A DNA stretch of 13,721 nt from the NCBI GenBank assembly GCA_964400495.1, contig CAYNTS010000057.1:1-13721 (forward strand), given 5' to 3'. The position numbers and the translations under genes were made by a program. The notes beneath the pieces were generated by a model that saw nothing but the letters and a program-made list of their open reading frames with translations, was not told the DNA's origin and did no database searches. Source of the stretch: CAYNTS01 sp964400495 (GTDB lineage Bacteria > Fidelibacterota > Marinisomatia > SCGC-AAA003-L08 > D37C17). Within the stretch, counting starts at the first letter, position 1, and every line of letters starts with the position of its first letter. This document shows positions 6,729 to 13,489 of this stretch, piece after piece.

Positions 6729-7451
6729 ATGTCACAAGCTGGAATTCATGCTATTGCTGGCTTAGGTATTTCCAAACTATTTCCAAAAGAAAAATGGTTA
6801 TATACATCTATTGTTTTTGGTGCAATCCTACCTGACATCGATTCTATTCTAGTTGCAATAGCAACAATTTTTACAAATATTGAAAACCCAATAGATTTTT
6901 TCCATCGAACATTTACACATAGTTTTTTCACTTGTCTAATCATCTATTTGACTTTTGCAGTATTTAGTGAAATTAAGAATAATTCCACGTTAAAAATAAT
7001 TGGAAAAGGAATTGTGATAGGAATGTTATCACATATTGTAATTGATACATTTATTTGGTTTAGAAGCATTCATTTTTTATGGCCATTACCCGTGCAACAC
7101 TTTAATCTTTGGAATTGGCTTATCATTCCTGAATCCATCCATCAATATCTCATGGCATTTGAGTTTATATTTTTTCGATTGTATGGATATTTATTGATTA
7201 AAATTATTTTGTTAAATCCAATTGGACATACTTGGTTTATAAAACCACTGAGTATTTGGATGCGAATTGAATTATGGTTGTTTTTTATTTTTATTGCTAT
7301 AGTGTATTCACAAACCCATCTATTTACTACCCTATTTGGAATTGCGTATATTCCATCCCTTATTATGGCTCTAATTTCAACATATTTAGGTAGATTTTCA
7401 ATTGAAGCATTTTGTGTAGAATCAAATCAAAAGGGTGTAAGTGGGAATTAA
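6729..7451 (+). CDS. YdjM/DUF457-type membrane-bound metal-dependent hydrolase
   Basis: This 240-residue polytopic inner-membrane protein belongs to the YdjM/LexA-binding, membrane-bound predicted metal-dependent hydrolase group. The family motifs appear in order: an early His7 in MSQAGIHAIAG, LPDIDS (34-39), HRTFTHSFF (59-67), SHIVIDTF (101-108) and LWPLPV (117-122). The conserved His and Asp residues are the presumed metal ligands. At least four or five hydrophobic segments are visible, including 180-195 and 203-220. The enzymatic substrate is unknown, though relatives have been linked to membrane phospholipid metabolism. No Shine-Dalgarno sequence precedes the ATG. The gene overlaps the MscS gene by 11 bp, and thus opens a plus-strand unit with the channel, the antiporter and probably the peptidase. 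Confidence 0.82.
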   Translation: MSQAGIHAIAGLGISKLFPKEKWLYTSIVFGAILPDIDSILVAIATIFTNIENPIDFFHRTFTHSFFTCLIIYLTFAVFSEIKNNSTLKIIGKGIVIGMLSHIVIDTFIWFRSIHFLWPLPVQHFNLWNWLIIPESIHQYLMAFEFIFFRLYGYLLIKIILLNPIGHTWFIKPLSIWMRIELWLFFIFIAIVYSQTHLFTTLFGIAYIPSLIMALISTYLGRFSIEAFCVESNQKGVSGN

Positions 7452-8355
7452 TACAGAACTCCATTGGTTAACGAAGTTTTTCACCTACTCTTCAATTCAG
7501 GTCAAGATTATTGCATCTATACTTGCAATTTTGCTCTTTTTCATAATCAGAAGAGTTATTCTTAAACTAGTTATAAATCGGACAAAAAATTTAAAAACTC
7601 GGTATCAATGGAATAAATTTTCCAGTTATGTTGTTTTTATTTTAGGGTTCGTTATAATTGGTCAGATTTGGTTTAAAGGTGTGCAATCTATTGCAACATA
7701 TTTAGGACTTTTATCTGCTGGTATTGCAATTGCTTTAAAAGATCCAATTACCAATATTTTTGGATTTTTATTTATATTGTGGAGGTCACCTCTTGAGGTT
7801 GGTGATCGTGTTCAAATTGGAGAACATGCTGGAGATGTTATCGATGTAAATTTGTTTAAATTCACGTTAATGGAAATTGGAAATTGGGTAGATGCTGACC
7901 AAAGCACTGGAAGAATAATTCATATCCCTAATGGGAAGTTATTTAACGAAACAGTTGCAAACTATGGCAAAGGATTTAAGTATATTTGGAATGAGATACC
8001 TGTTTTGTTAACCTTTGAAAGTGACTGGCAAAAAGGGAAAGATATTCTTGAAAAAATTGGAACTAAACATGCTGCACATCTCACAAAGTCAGCAACAAAA
8101 CGATTAAAAGAAACATCTAAACAATTTATGATTTTAATGCCTCAGTTTAAACCAGAGGTGTATACCAACGTAGACGATTGTGGAATTAATTTAACAATAA
8201 GATATTTATGCAACCCTAGAAAACGGCGGAAAACTGAACAAGAAATTTGGGAAGATATTTTGATTTCATTTGCAGAACATAAAGATATTGATTTTGCATA
8301 TCCGACTACTCGGTTTTACAATAATAAATCAGAAGGAAAGAATGCTATTGAATAA
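7441..8355 (+). CDS. Mechanosensitive ion channel, MscS family
   Basis: This 304-residue small-conductance mechanosensitive channel would open under membrane tension to release ions and osmolytes during osmotic downshock. Three membrane helices are visible (about 22-45, 61-80, 83-113). The pore-lining third helix and first beta-domain segment, YLGLLSAGIAIALKDPITNI then WRSPLEVGDRV (87-124), match the MscS core. The conserved N-G motif (HIPNGKLFNE, 161-170) follows in the beta domain, and a cytoplasmic alpha/beta region fills the rest. An acidic/aromatic insertion (VDADQSTGR, 150-158) sits just before that motif. The start is GTG at 7441, preceded by AAGGG at 7431-7435 with a five-base spacer. 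It overlaps the previous gene by 11 bp, and the antiporter gene follows at once, consistent with coordinated ion homeostasis. Confidence 0.92.
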   Translation: MGINTELHWLTKFFTYSSIQVKIIASILAILLFFIIRRVILKLVINRTKNLKTRYQWNKFSSYVVFILGFVIIGQIWFKGVQSIATYLGLLSAGIAIALKDPITNIFGFLFILWRSPLEVGDRVQIGEHAGDVIDVNLFKFTLMEIGNWVDADQSTGRIIHIPNGKLFNETVANYGKGFKYIWNEIPVLLTFESDWQKGKDILEKIGTKHAAHLTKSATKRLKETSKQFMILMPQFKPEVYTNVDDCGINLTIRYLCNPRKRRKTEQEIWEDILISFAEHKDIDFAYPTTRFYNNKSEGKNAIE

Positions 8356-8400
8356 ATTGTGGAACAACTGTATTCTCCAACCTTTCAAAAAGTTTTACAT

Positions 8401-8407
8401 GAAAGAG
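8401..8407 (+). promoter_or_regulatory. Ribosome-binding site deciding the antiporter start
   Basis: GAAAGAG lies five bases ahead of the ATG at 8413. This favours that codon over the in-frame GTG at 8359, whose nearest purine-rich stretch (AAGGAAAG, around 8334-8341) is about 17 bases away. Confidence 0.45.
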
Positions 8408-8412
8408 ATTCT

Positions 8413-9672
8413 ATGGAAAATATAGCACCTTTTGTTCTATCAGTTGGACTCATTATATTTGCTGCCCATTTTTTTACAGCAGTATTTGAACGAACAAAGA
8501 TACCTGATGTATTACCTCTAATTATTTTAGGGATTATCATAGGGCCACCCATTCTAAATATTGTTACAGTAGAAGATTTTGGTTATGTAGGTCCACTCCT
8601 TAGTGCAATTGCACTTGTACTCATGTTATTTGAAGGAGGGAGTCATCTCACTTTGGATGTATTAAGAACCACATTGAAAGATTGTGTTTCTCTTTCTATT
8701 TCTACATTTATTTTTACATTTATTGTTTCAGCTTGTACTGTGTATTATATGATTGGTGGAGGAATTTTACCTGCATTCTTTACTGGTGCAGTTTTAGGAA
8801 GTATTTCCCCTGCTGTAGTTGTACCTATTGTTAAAATGTTAAATATTTCAGAACGTACAAAATCTGTTTTAGTAGTAGAGTCTGCAATAACTGATGTGTT
8901 AAGTATTGTACTTGCTTTGGGTGTTCTAAAAGCATTTCAATTTGGGCAAACATCTTTAGTTGAGTTTATTGGAACAAATTTAATTGCGACTATGGCTATG
9001 TCACTACTTGTTGGGTTTGGTGGTGCAATAATTTGGTCAGCAATTTTGGAAAAACTACGAAAATTTCCAAACACAATATTTACATCTCTTGCATTCATCT
9101 TTATTTTATATGGATTGTCTGAAAGTTTAGGTTATAGTGGACCGATTGCAATTCTAATCTTTGGTCTTGTACTCGCAAATTCAAAGAAAATTCCCTTACA
9201 TGTAATTCAAAAATTTGGAGCTGACCATTTGGTTGAGTTTACTAATATTGAAAAAACATTATTTTCCGAAGTAATATTCTTAGTTAAAACATTCTTCTTT
9301 ATTTTTCTCGGTATTTCAATCCAATTTGGTGAAGTTAAAATACTATTTATTGCTCTAATTCTAACTCTAATTATTTATGGAAGCAGATTAGTTTTAGCTC
9401 GCATAATTGTTCAAAAAGACACTTCAATTCGTGAAGCATCGTTAATATCAATGATAGTCCCTAAAGGATTAGCAGCGGCTGTTCTTGCTGAAGTCCCAAT
9501 GCACATGGGGTTTGAAGAACATTACTTGATAATGTTTGAAGAGATAAGGGCAGTTGTATATGGAGTAATATTCTTTAGCATACTCTTAACTGCAATCTTG
9601 ATAATGCTACAAGAAACTGGTAAAACAACTACATTTTTTAAAAATTGGTTTTCTAGTTTTAAATCAAATTAA
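8413..9672 (+). CDS. Cation/proton antiporter, CPA1-like
   Basis: This inner-membrane antiporter (419 residues from ATG 8413, 437 if the GTG at 8359 is used) exchanges Na+ or K+ for protons. About eleven to thirteen hydrophobic helices are visible. The hallmark regions are LMLFEGGSHL, then GAVLGSISPAVVVPIV, then VVESAITDVLSIVLALG, where Thr-Asp stands at the place of the Asn-Asp (CPA1) or Asp-Asp (CPA2) ion-binding pair. A single acidic residue there suggests electroneutral exchange (inference). A late segment, MIVPKGLAAAVLAEVP, matches the C-terminal core helices of NhaP-type carriers. There is no cytosolic regulatory domain. I chose ATG 8413 because GAAAGAG precedes it at good spacing and the first helix follows directly. 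It lies downstream of mscS in the same unit. Confidence 0.88.
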   Translation: MENIAPFVLSVGLIIFAAHFFTAVFERTKIPDVLPLIILGIIIGPPILNIVTVEDFGYVGPLLSAIALVLMLFEGGSHLTLDVLRTTLKDCVSLSISTFIFTFIVSACTVYYMIGGGILPAFFTGAVLGSISPAVVVPIVKMLNISERTKSVLVVESAITDVLSIVLALGVLKAFQFGQTSLVEFIGTNLIATMAMSLLVGFGGAIIWSAILEKLRKFPNTIFTSLAFIFILYGLSESLGYSGPIAILIFGLVLANSKKIPLHVIQKFGADHLVEFTNIEKTLFSEVIFLVKTFFFIFLGISIQFGEVKILFIALILTLIIYGSRLVLARIIVQKDTSIREASLISMIVPKGLAAAVLAEVPMHMGFEEHYLIMFEEIRAVVYGVIFFSILLTAILIMLQETGKTTTFFKNWFSSFKSN

Positions 9673-9690
9673 TTATTTATAAGGTATACT

Positions 9691-11727
9691 ATGTCATTAG
9701 AAAACAATCCACTTATTAAAAATTCACCTCACAAACACGGTGCATTTCCATTTGAAGAAATCAAACAGGAACATTTTTTACCTGCATTTGAATTTGCAAT
9801 TAAAGATGCTGAAAAATATATTGAAAATATTATAAATAATACTGATTCTCCTACTTTTGAAAATACAGCATTGCCAATGGAAACGTGTACTGAACTGATG
9901 AGTAGTATAGCAAACGCTTATTTTAATTTAATGGGCGCTGAATCAAATAACGAATTTAAAGAATTAGCTCAACAAATTTCCCCAATGATGTCAGCGTTTA
10001 GTAATAAAGTTAATCTAGATGCAAAACTATTTGAACGTGTAAAATATTTGTACGACAATATAGATGAGATGAACTTTAATGATGAACAAATCCGACTTGT
10101 TTCAGAAAGCTACAAAGGGTTCATATTAAATGGGGCATTATTATCAGATACTGACAAAGAAAAAGTGAGAGAAATTAGTGATGAACTTTCAAAATTATCA
10201 CCTAAGTTTTCACAAAATAGTCTAAATGCAACCAATGCATTTTCTTATTACACTAAAGATGAAGCAGAGATTGCAGGAATTCCAGAAATTGCTGTTGCAC
10301 AAGCATCAGAAACAGCAACAAATGCAGGAAAAGATTCAGGTTGGATTTTTACGCTTCAAATGCCTAGTTATATTCCAATAATGCAATATGCTGAAAATCG
10401 AAAATTAAGAGAAACTATTTTTAAAGAGTTTGTGAAATTGTCAAATGGTGGTGAGTTTGATAATAGAGATCTTATCAAAAAAATAGTTACTCTAAAAAAT
10501 GAAAAAGCAAAAATACTTGGTTTTACTGACCATGCGGAATATACACTTCAAAAACGAATGGCAGAGAAAACAGAAAATGTAATGGGATTTCTTGACAAAC
10601 TATTTGATGTGTATCTACCTGCTGCAAAAAAAGAGCTAAATGAAATTAAAGAATTAGCAACAAAAGATGGAATAGAAAAACTACTATCATGGGATGTTGC
10701 ATATTATTCAAACAAACTGAAAAAAATTAAATTTGATTTTGACGAAGAAGAATTGCGTCCATACTTTAAATCTGAGAATGTTATTGATGGTATATTTAAA
10801 GTAGCAGAACTCATGTATGGACTTAAATTTTCTGAAGTCAGCGATATTCCTCTTTACCATAAGGAAGTTCGAACTTTTGAAGTATTTGAGGAAAATGGTG
10901 ATTTTTTAGCATTATTTTATATCGATTTACATCCTCGAAAAACTAAGAATGGTGGTGCATGGATGACTAATTGGAGGACCCAAGGGTTAAGCGATGGCGA
11001 GATTAAAAGGCCTTTGGTTTCAATTGTTTGCAATTTAACTCCATCTACTGAAGACAACCCTTCTTTACTAACTTTTAGAGAAGTGCAAACTATTTTCCAT
11101 GAATTTGGGCATGCTCTTCATGGTATGCTTTCAAACGTTACTTATTCATCTTTAGCTAGCCCTAATGTGTACTGGGATTTTGTTGAATTGCCATCGCAAA
11201 TAATGGAAAATTGGTTGGGTGAAAAAGAAACTCTGAAGTTATTTGCAAAACATTATAAAACGGGTGAAGTGATTCCTGATGAGTTGATTGAAAAAATTAA
11301 AAAAACTCAAACATATGGTGCTGGAATGATTGGTTTAAGACAAATTTCACTTGGACTTCTTGACATGGGATGGCATACGGCTAACCCAAATGAAATTGAT
11401 GATGTTCTTGATTTTGAAGATAAAATCTTTGCTAAAACACGATTGCTTCCAAAAGTTAAAGGATCTTCTACATCATGTAGCTTTAATCATATTTTTGCTG
11501 GTGGTTATTCAGCAGGATATTATTCATACAAATGGGCTGAAGCATTAGATGCTGATGCATTCGATTACTTCAAGGAAAATGGAATTTTTAACAAAGATAT
11601 TGCAAAATCATTTAGAGAGCATATTCTTGAAAAAGGCAATACAGAACCCCCTATGGATATGTATGTTAAGTTTAGGGGTAAAAAACCTGATCCAAATGCG
11701 CTATTGATAAGGGATAATCTGATCTAA
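9691..11727 (+). CDS. M3-family zinc oligopeptidase / peptidyl-dipeptidase
   Basis: This 678-residue zinc metallopeptidase belongs to family M3 (oligopeptidase A / dipeptidyl carboxypeptidase, Dcp), whose bacterial members trim short peptides in the cytoplasm. The zinc site is H470-E471-F-G-H474 in TIFHEFGHALH, with the third ligand Glu499 in WDFVELPSQ. C-terminal to this, FNHIFAGGYSAGYYSYKWAEALDADAF (about 594-620) supplies the conserved His and Tyr residues of the substrate pocket. The long helical N-terminal domain and total length match OpdA/Dcp; the data do not decide between them. There is no signal peptide. ATG at 9691 follows AAGG (9681-9684). It begins 18 bp after the antiporter stop, so it may share that transcript, although its role in peptide turnover is unrelated. 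Confidence 0.93.
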   Translation: MSLENNPLIKNSPHKHGAFPFEEIKQEHFLPAFEFAIKDAEKYIENIINNTDSPTFENTALPMETCTELMSSIANAYFNLMGAESNNEFKELAQQISPMMSAFSNKVNLDAKLFERVKYLYDNIDEMNFNDEQIRLVSESYKGFILNGALLSDTDKEKVREISDELSKLSPKFSQNSLNATNAFSYYTKDEAEIAGIPEIAVAQASETATNAGKDSGWIFTLQMPSYIPIMQYAENRKLRETIFKEFVKLSNGGEFDNRDLIKKIVTLKNEKAKILGFTDHAEYTLQKRMAEKTENVMGFLDKLFDVYLPAAKKELNEIKELATKDGIEKLLSWDVAYYSNKLKKIKFDFDEEELRPYFKSENVIDGIFKVAELMYGLKFSEVSDIPLYHKEVRTFEVFEENGDFLALFYIDLHPRKTKNGGAWMTNWRTQGLSDGEIKRPLVSIVCNLTPSTEDNPSLLTFREVQTIFHEFGHALHGMLSNVTYSSLASPNVYWDFVELPSQIMENWLGEKETLKLFAKHYKTGEVIPDELIEKIKKTQTYGAGMIGLRQISLGLLDMGWHTANPNEIDDVLDFEDKIFAKTRLLPKVKGSSTSCSFNHIFAGGYSAGYYSYKWAEALDADAFDYFKENGIFNKDIAKSFREHILEKGNTEPPMDMYVKFRGKKPDPNALLIRDNLI

Positions 11728-11842
11728 TTAAATTCATCGAATTTTCGGTAAAAATGTTCAAATAATTCTTTTTCTATATGCAGATTTAATTGAAATTTTT
11801 ACTATATGTTTAATTCACTAAAACATACTTTTGAACAATTTG

Positions 11843-11848
11843 AAAGGG
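11843..11848 (+). promoter_or_regulatory. Ribosome-binding site of the citDE fusion gene
   Basis: AAAGGG ends four bases before the ATG at 11853 and fixes the start of the fused citrate lyase gene at the acyl-carrier part. Together with the 125-bp AT-rich gap after the peptidase gene, it suggests a separate transcription unit, though no clear promoter boxes could be assigned. Confidence 0.6.
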
Positions 11849-11852
11849 TTAA

Positions 11853-13067
11853 ATGAAAACCTATTTAAGCGGAAGTGAAAACACCAAATCTGATTTTTTC
11901 ATTTCTTACACTCCAACTCCATCTGATGAACTTCAGATAAATATCATCTCCAAAACGAAAATACTTCATGAAAATGCTTTGAAAAATGTGGTTCATTCAA
12001 CATTGAATGATCTTAAAATTAATTCAGGAAAACTAACAGTTAAAGATAATGGCGGTCAGTATTTTGTGTTGAAGGCTCGCATTGAGGCAACAATCAAATC
12101 TGCATATCCTAATTTAAAGTTAGAATCACTTCCGGAAATGAAAGACCATTCTAAATACGGTTCAACTCGAGATAGATTTAGAAGAAGTCGATTATATCTA
12201 CCGGGTTCACAACCAAAATTGATGATGAATGCTGGTATTCACAAACCTGATGCTGTAATTTTAGATTTAGAAGATTCTGTTGCACCACCAGAAAAAATGT
12301 CTGCAAGATTTATAGTGCGGAATGCTTTAAGAACATTGGACTTTTTCGATGCAGAACGCATGGTGCGAATTAATCAAGGTGAATTAGGAATGCAAGATAT
12401 TGAAGCTATTGTTCCTCACAATGTGCATTTGATTTTAATTCCAAAAGTGGAAACAGCAGAAGAATTACAAAAATTTGATGCTAAAATCACTGAAGTAATG
12501 AAAAGTTGTGGACGAACTGAACCGGTATTTATTATGCCCATTTTAGAATCCGCACTTGGAATATTGAACGCTCTATCTATTGCTCAAGCAAGTAAAAACA
12601 ATGTTGCTTTAGCTATCGGACTTGAAGACTACACAGCAGATATTGGAACTCAACGTACAAATGTAGGAAACGAATCTTTTTTTGCTCGTTCAATGTTGGT
12701 AAATGCTACAAGAGCCACCGGTTTACAACCAATTGATACTGTTTTCTCTGATGTGAATGATGAAGGCGGTTTACGCGCATCTGTGCAAGAAGCAAAATCA
12801 CTCGGATTTGATGGTAAAGGATGTATCCATCCACGACAAATTCAACCAATTAATGAAGAATTTGCACCTTCAATTTCTGAAATTGAAAAAGCGAAGAAAA
12901 TTGTATTAGCGTTTGACGATGCACAAGCAAAGGGTTTGGGTGTGGTATCACTTGGTTCAAAAATGATTGACCCACCAGTAGTTAAACGTGCAATTCATTC
13001 AGTCAATTTAGCAATTGCTACAGGGATGTTGGATAGGAATTGGAAAGACTTGAAAATTAAGAATTAA
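11853..13067 (+). CDS. citE: Citrate lyase gamma-beta fusion (CitD-CitE)
   Basis: This 404-residue protein fuses two citrate lyase subunits normally encoded separately. Residues 1-95 are the gamma acyl-carrier protein (CitD): the segment LTVKDNGGQYFVLKARIEATI (61-81) matches the CitD C-terminal motif, and a Ser (Ser13 in TKSDFF, or Ser8) near the N-terminus would carry the phosphoribosyl-dephospho-CoA group. After a linker (about 96-110), residues 111-400 are the beta citryl lyase (CitE, HpcH/HpaI-like barrel): RSRLYLPGSQPKLM, DLEDSVAP (138-145), Arg172, PKVE (197-200), MPILESALG with Glu232, GLEDYTADIGTQR (256-268) and GCIHPRQI (323-330). The complex cleaves citrate to acetate and oxaloacetate. 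The last codon and stop lie inside the left arm of an inverted repeat, and citF follows after an inserted small gene. Confidence 0.92.
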   Translation: MKTYLSGSENTKSDFFISYTPTPSDELQINIISKTKILHENALKNVVHSTLNDLKINSGKLTVKDNGGQYFVLKARIEATIKSAYPNLKLESLPEMKDHSKYGSTRDRFRRSRLYLPGSQPKLMMNAGIHKPDAVILDLEDSVAPPEKMSARFIVRNALRTLDFFDAERMVRINQGELGMQDIEAIVPHNVHLILIPKVETAEELQKFDAKITEVMKSCGRTEPVFIMPILESALGILNALSIAQASKNNVALAIGLEDYTADIGTQRTNVGNESFFARSMLVNATRATGLQPIDTVFSDVNDEGGLRASVQEAKSLGFDGKGCIHPRQIQPINEEFAPSISEIEKAKKIVLAFDDAQAKGLGVVSLGSKMIDPPVVKRAIHSVNLAIATGMLDRNWKDLKIKN

Positions 13068-13082
13068 GATTGAAGATTTGAA
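13055..13082 (+). repeat. Left arm: heptad-unit inverted repeat
   Basis: The core AATTAAGATTGAAGATTT (13062-13079) is the exact reverse complement of 13456-13473. Extension to 13057-13079 against 13456-13478 gives 22 of 23 paired positions, with the one mismatch at 13061/13474. The arm reads as 7-bp units: AATTAAG, AATTAAG, ATTGAAG and ATTTGAA. It covers the last residues and the stop codon of the citrate lyase fusion gene. Confidence 0.88.
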
Positions 13083-13084
13083 TT

Positions 13085-13089
13085 GGGTG
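13085..13089 (+). promoter_or_regulatory. Ribosome-binding site of the four-helix-bundle gene
   Basis: GGGTG lies four bases before the ATG at 13094. It is just inside the inverted repeat, so it would sit in the loop and not be sequestered if the arms paired in the mRNA. Confidence 0.45.
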
Positions 13090-13093
13090 ATTA

Positions 13094-13450
13094 ATGAACA
13101 GTAAAGAACTTATAGAAAGAACAACAGAGTTCGCTCACAGATGTGTAAAATTATCTACTTCATTACCAAATTCTGATTTAGGACGACATATTAAACAACA
13201 ATTGATTCGATGTTCTACATCTGTTGCTGCAAATTATCGAGCATCAGTATTAGGGCAATCAAAAGCATCTTTTATTGCAAAATTAAGTATTGTTTTAGAA
13301 GAAACTGATGAATCAGTGTTCTGGATTGAATTTTTATTAAAAGAAAAATTATTATCAGAGCAATTAGTAAAGAGTTTATTAACAGAAGCAAATGAGTTAA
13401 AGGCAATATTTTATTCAGCAAGGAAAACTTTGAAAAGTAAACAATATTAA
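13094..13450 (+). CDS. Four-helix-bundle protein (S23 / 23S rRNA intervening-sequence family)
   Basis: This 118-residue, wholly helical protein belongs to the family first seen inside 23S rRNA intervening sequences and now known from scattered loci. Four amphipathic helices are predicted at about 3-20, 26-50, 57-85 and 87-113. Family signatures are LGRHIKQQLIRCSTSVAANYRA (29-50) and KLSIVLEETDESVFWIEFL (63-81). The basic surface of related proteins suggests nucleic-acid binding; its function here is unknown. It separates the gamma-beta and alpha subunit genes of citrate lyase, which are normally adjacent, and is bounded by an inverted repeat 14 bp before its start and 5 bp after its stop. Leucine is encoded almost only by TTA, more strongly than in the flanking cit genes. 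Together these suggest an inserted cassette. Confidence 0.88.
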   Translation: MNSKELIERTTEFAHRCVKLSTSLPNSDLGRHIKQQLIRCSTSVAANYRASVLGQSKASFIAKLSIVLEETDESVFWIEFLLKEKLLSEQLVKSLLTEANELKAIFYSARKTLKSKQY

Positions 13451-13452
13451 TT

Positions 13453-13479
13453 CTTAAATCTTCAATCTTAATTATTAAA
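13453..13479 (-). repeat. Right arm: heptad-unit inverted repeat
   Basis: On the minus strand this arm reads AATTAAG, ATTGAAG, ATTTAAG (13473 down to 13453), and its core 13456-13473 pairs perfectly with 13062-13079. It starts just after the stop codon of the four-helix-bundle gene and ends immediately before the GGAG ribosome-binding site of citF. The two arms are separated by about 376 bases containing the whole small gene. Confidence 0.88.
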
Positions 13480-13480
13480 T

Positions 13481-13484
13481 GGAG
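13481..13484 (+). promoter_or_regulatory. Ribosome-binding site of citF
   Basis: GGAG with a five-base spacer precedes the ATG at 13490 and sets the citF start. It lies just outside the right repeat arm, so a long-range hairpin in the transcript would end a few bases upstream of it. Confidence 0.7.
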
Positions 13485-13489
13485 AAATA

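Noticed and set aside
11730..11744. Small hairpin AAATTC-ATC-GAATTT after the M3 peptidase gene as a terminator
   Set aside because: The stem is only six mostly A/T pairs with a weak T-tract (four Ts, then CGG), too unstable for a confident rho-independent terminator.
11755..11837. 8-bp inverted repeat TGTTCAAA / TTTGAACA ahead of the citrate lyase operon as an operator
   Set aside because: The arms are 67 bases apart and such 8-mers are easily found by chance in AT-rich intergenic DNA.
13094..13450. The four-helix-bundle gene as an Avd-type accessory gene of a diversity-generating retroelement
   Set aside because: Avd proteins share the fold, but no reverse transcriptase, template repeat or variable target gene is present, and the neighbours are citrate lyase genes.
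13055..13479. The inverted repeat as a classical insertion sequence or MITE
   Set aside because: No transposase is encoded, no target-site duplication is visible beyond a few A residues, and the arms are heptad arrays rather than typical terminal repeats.
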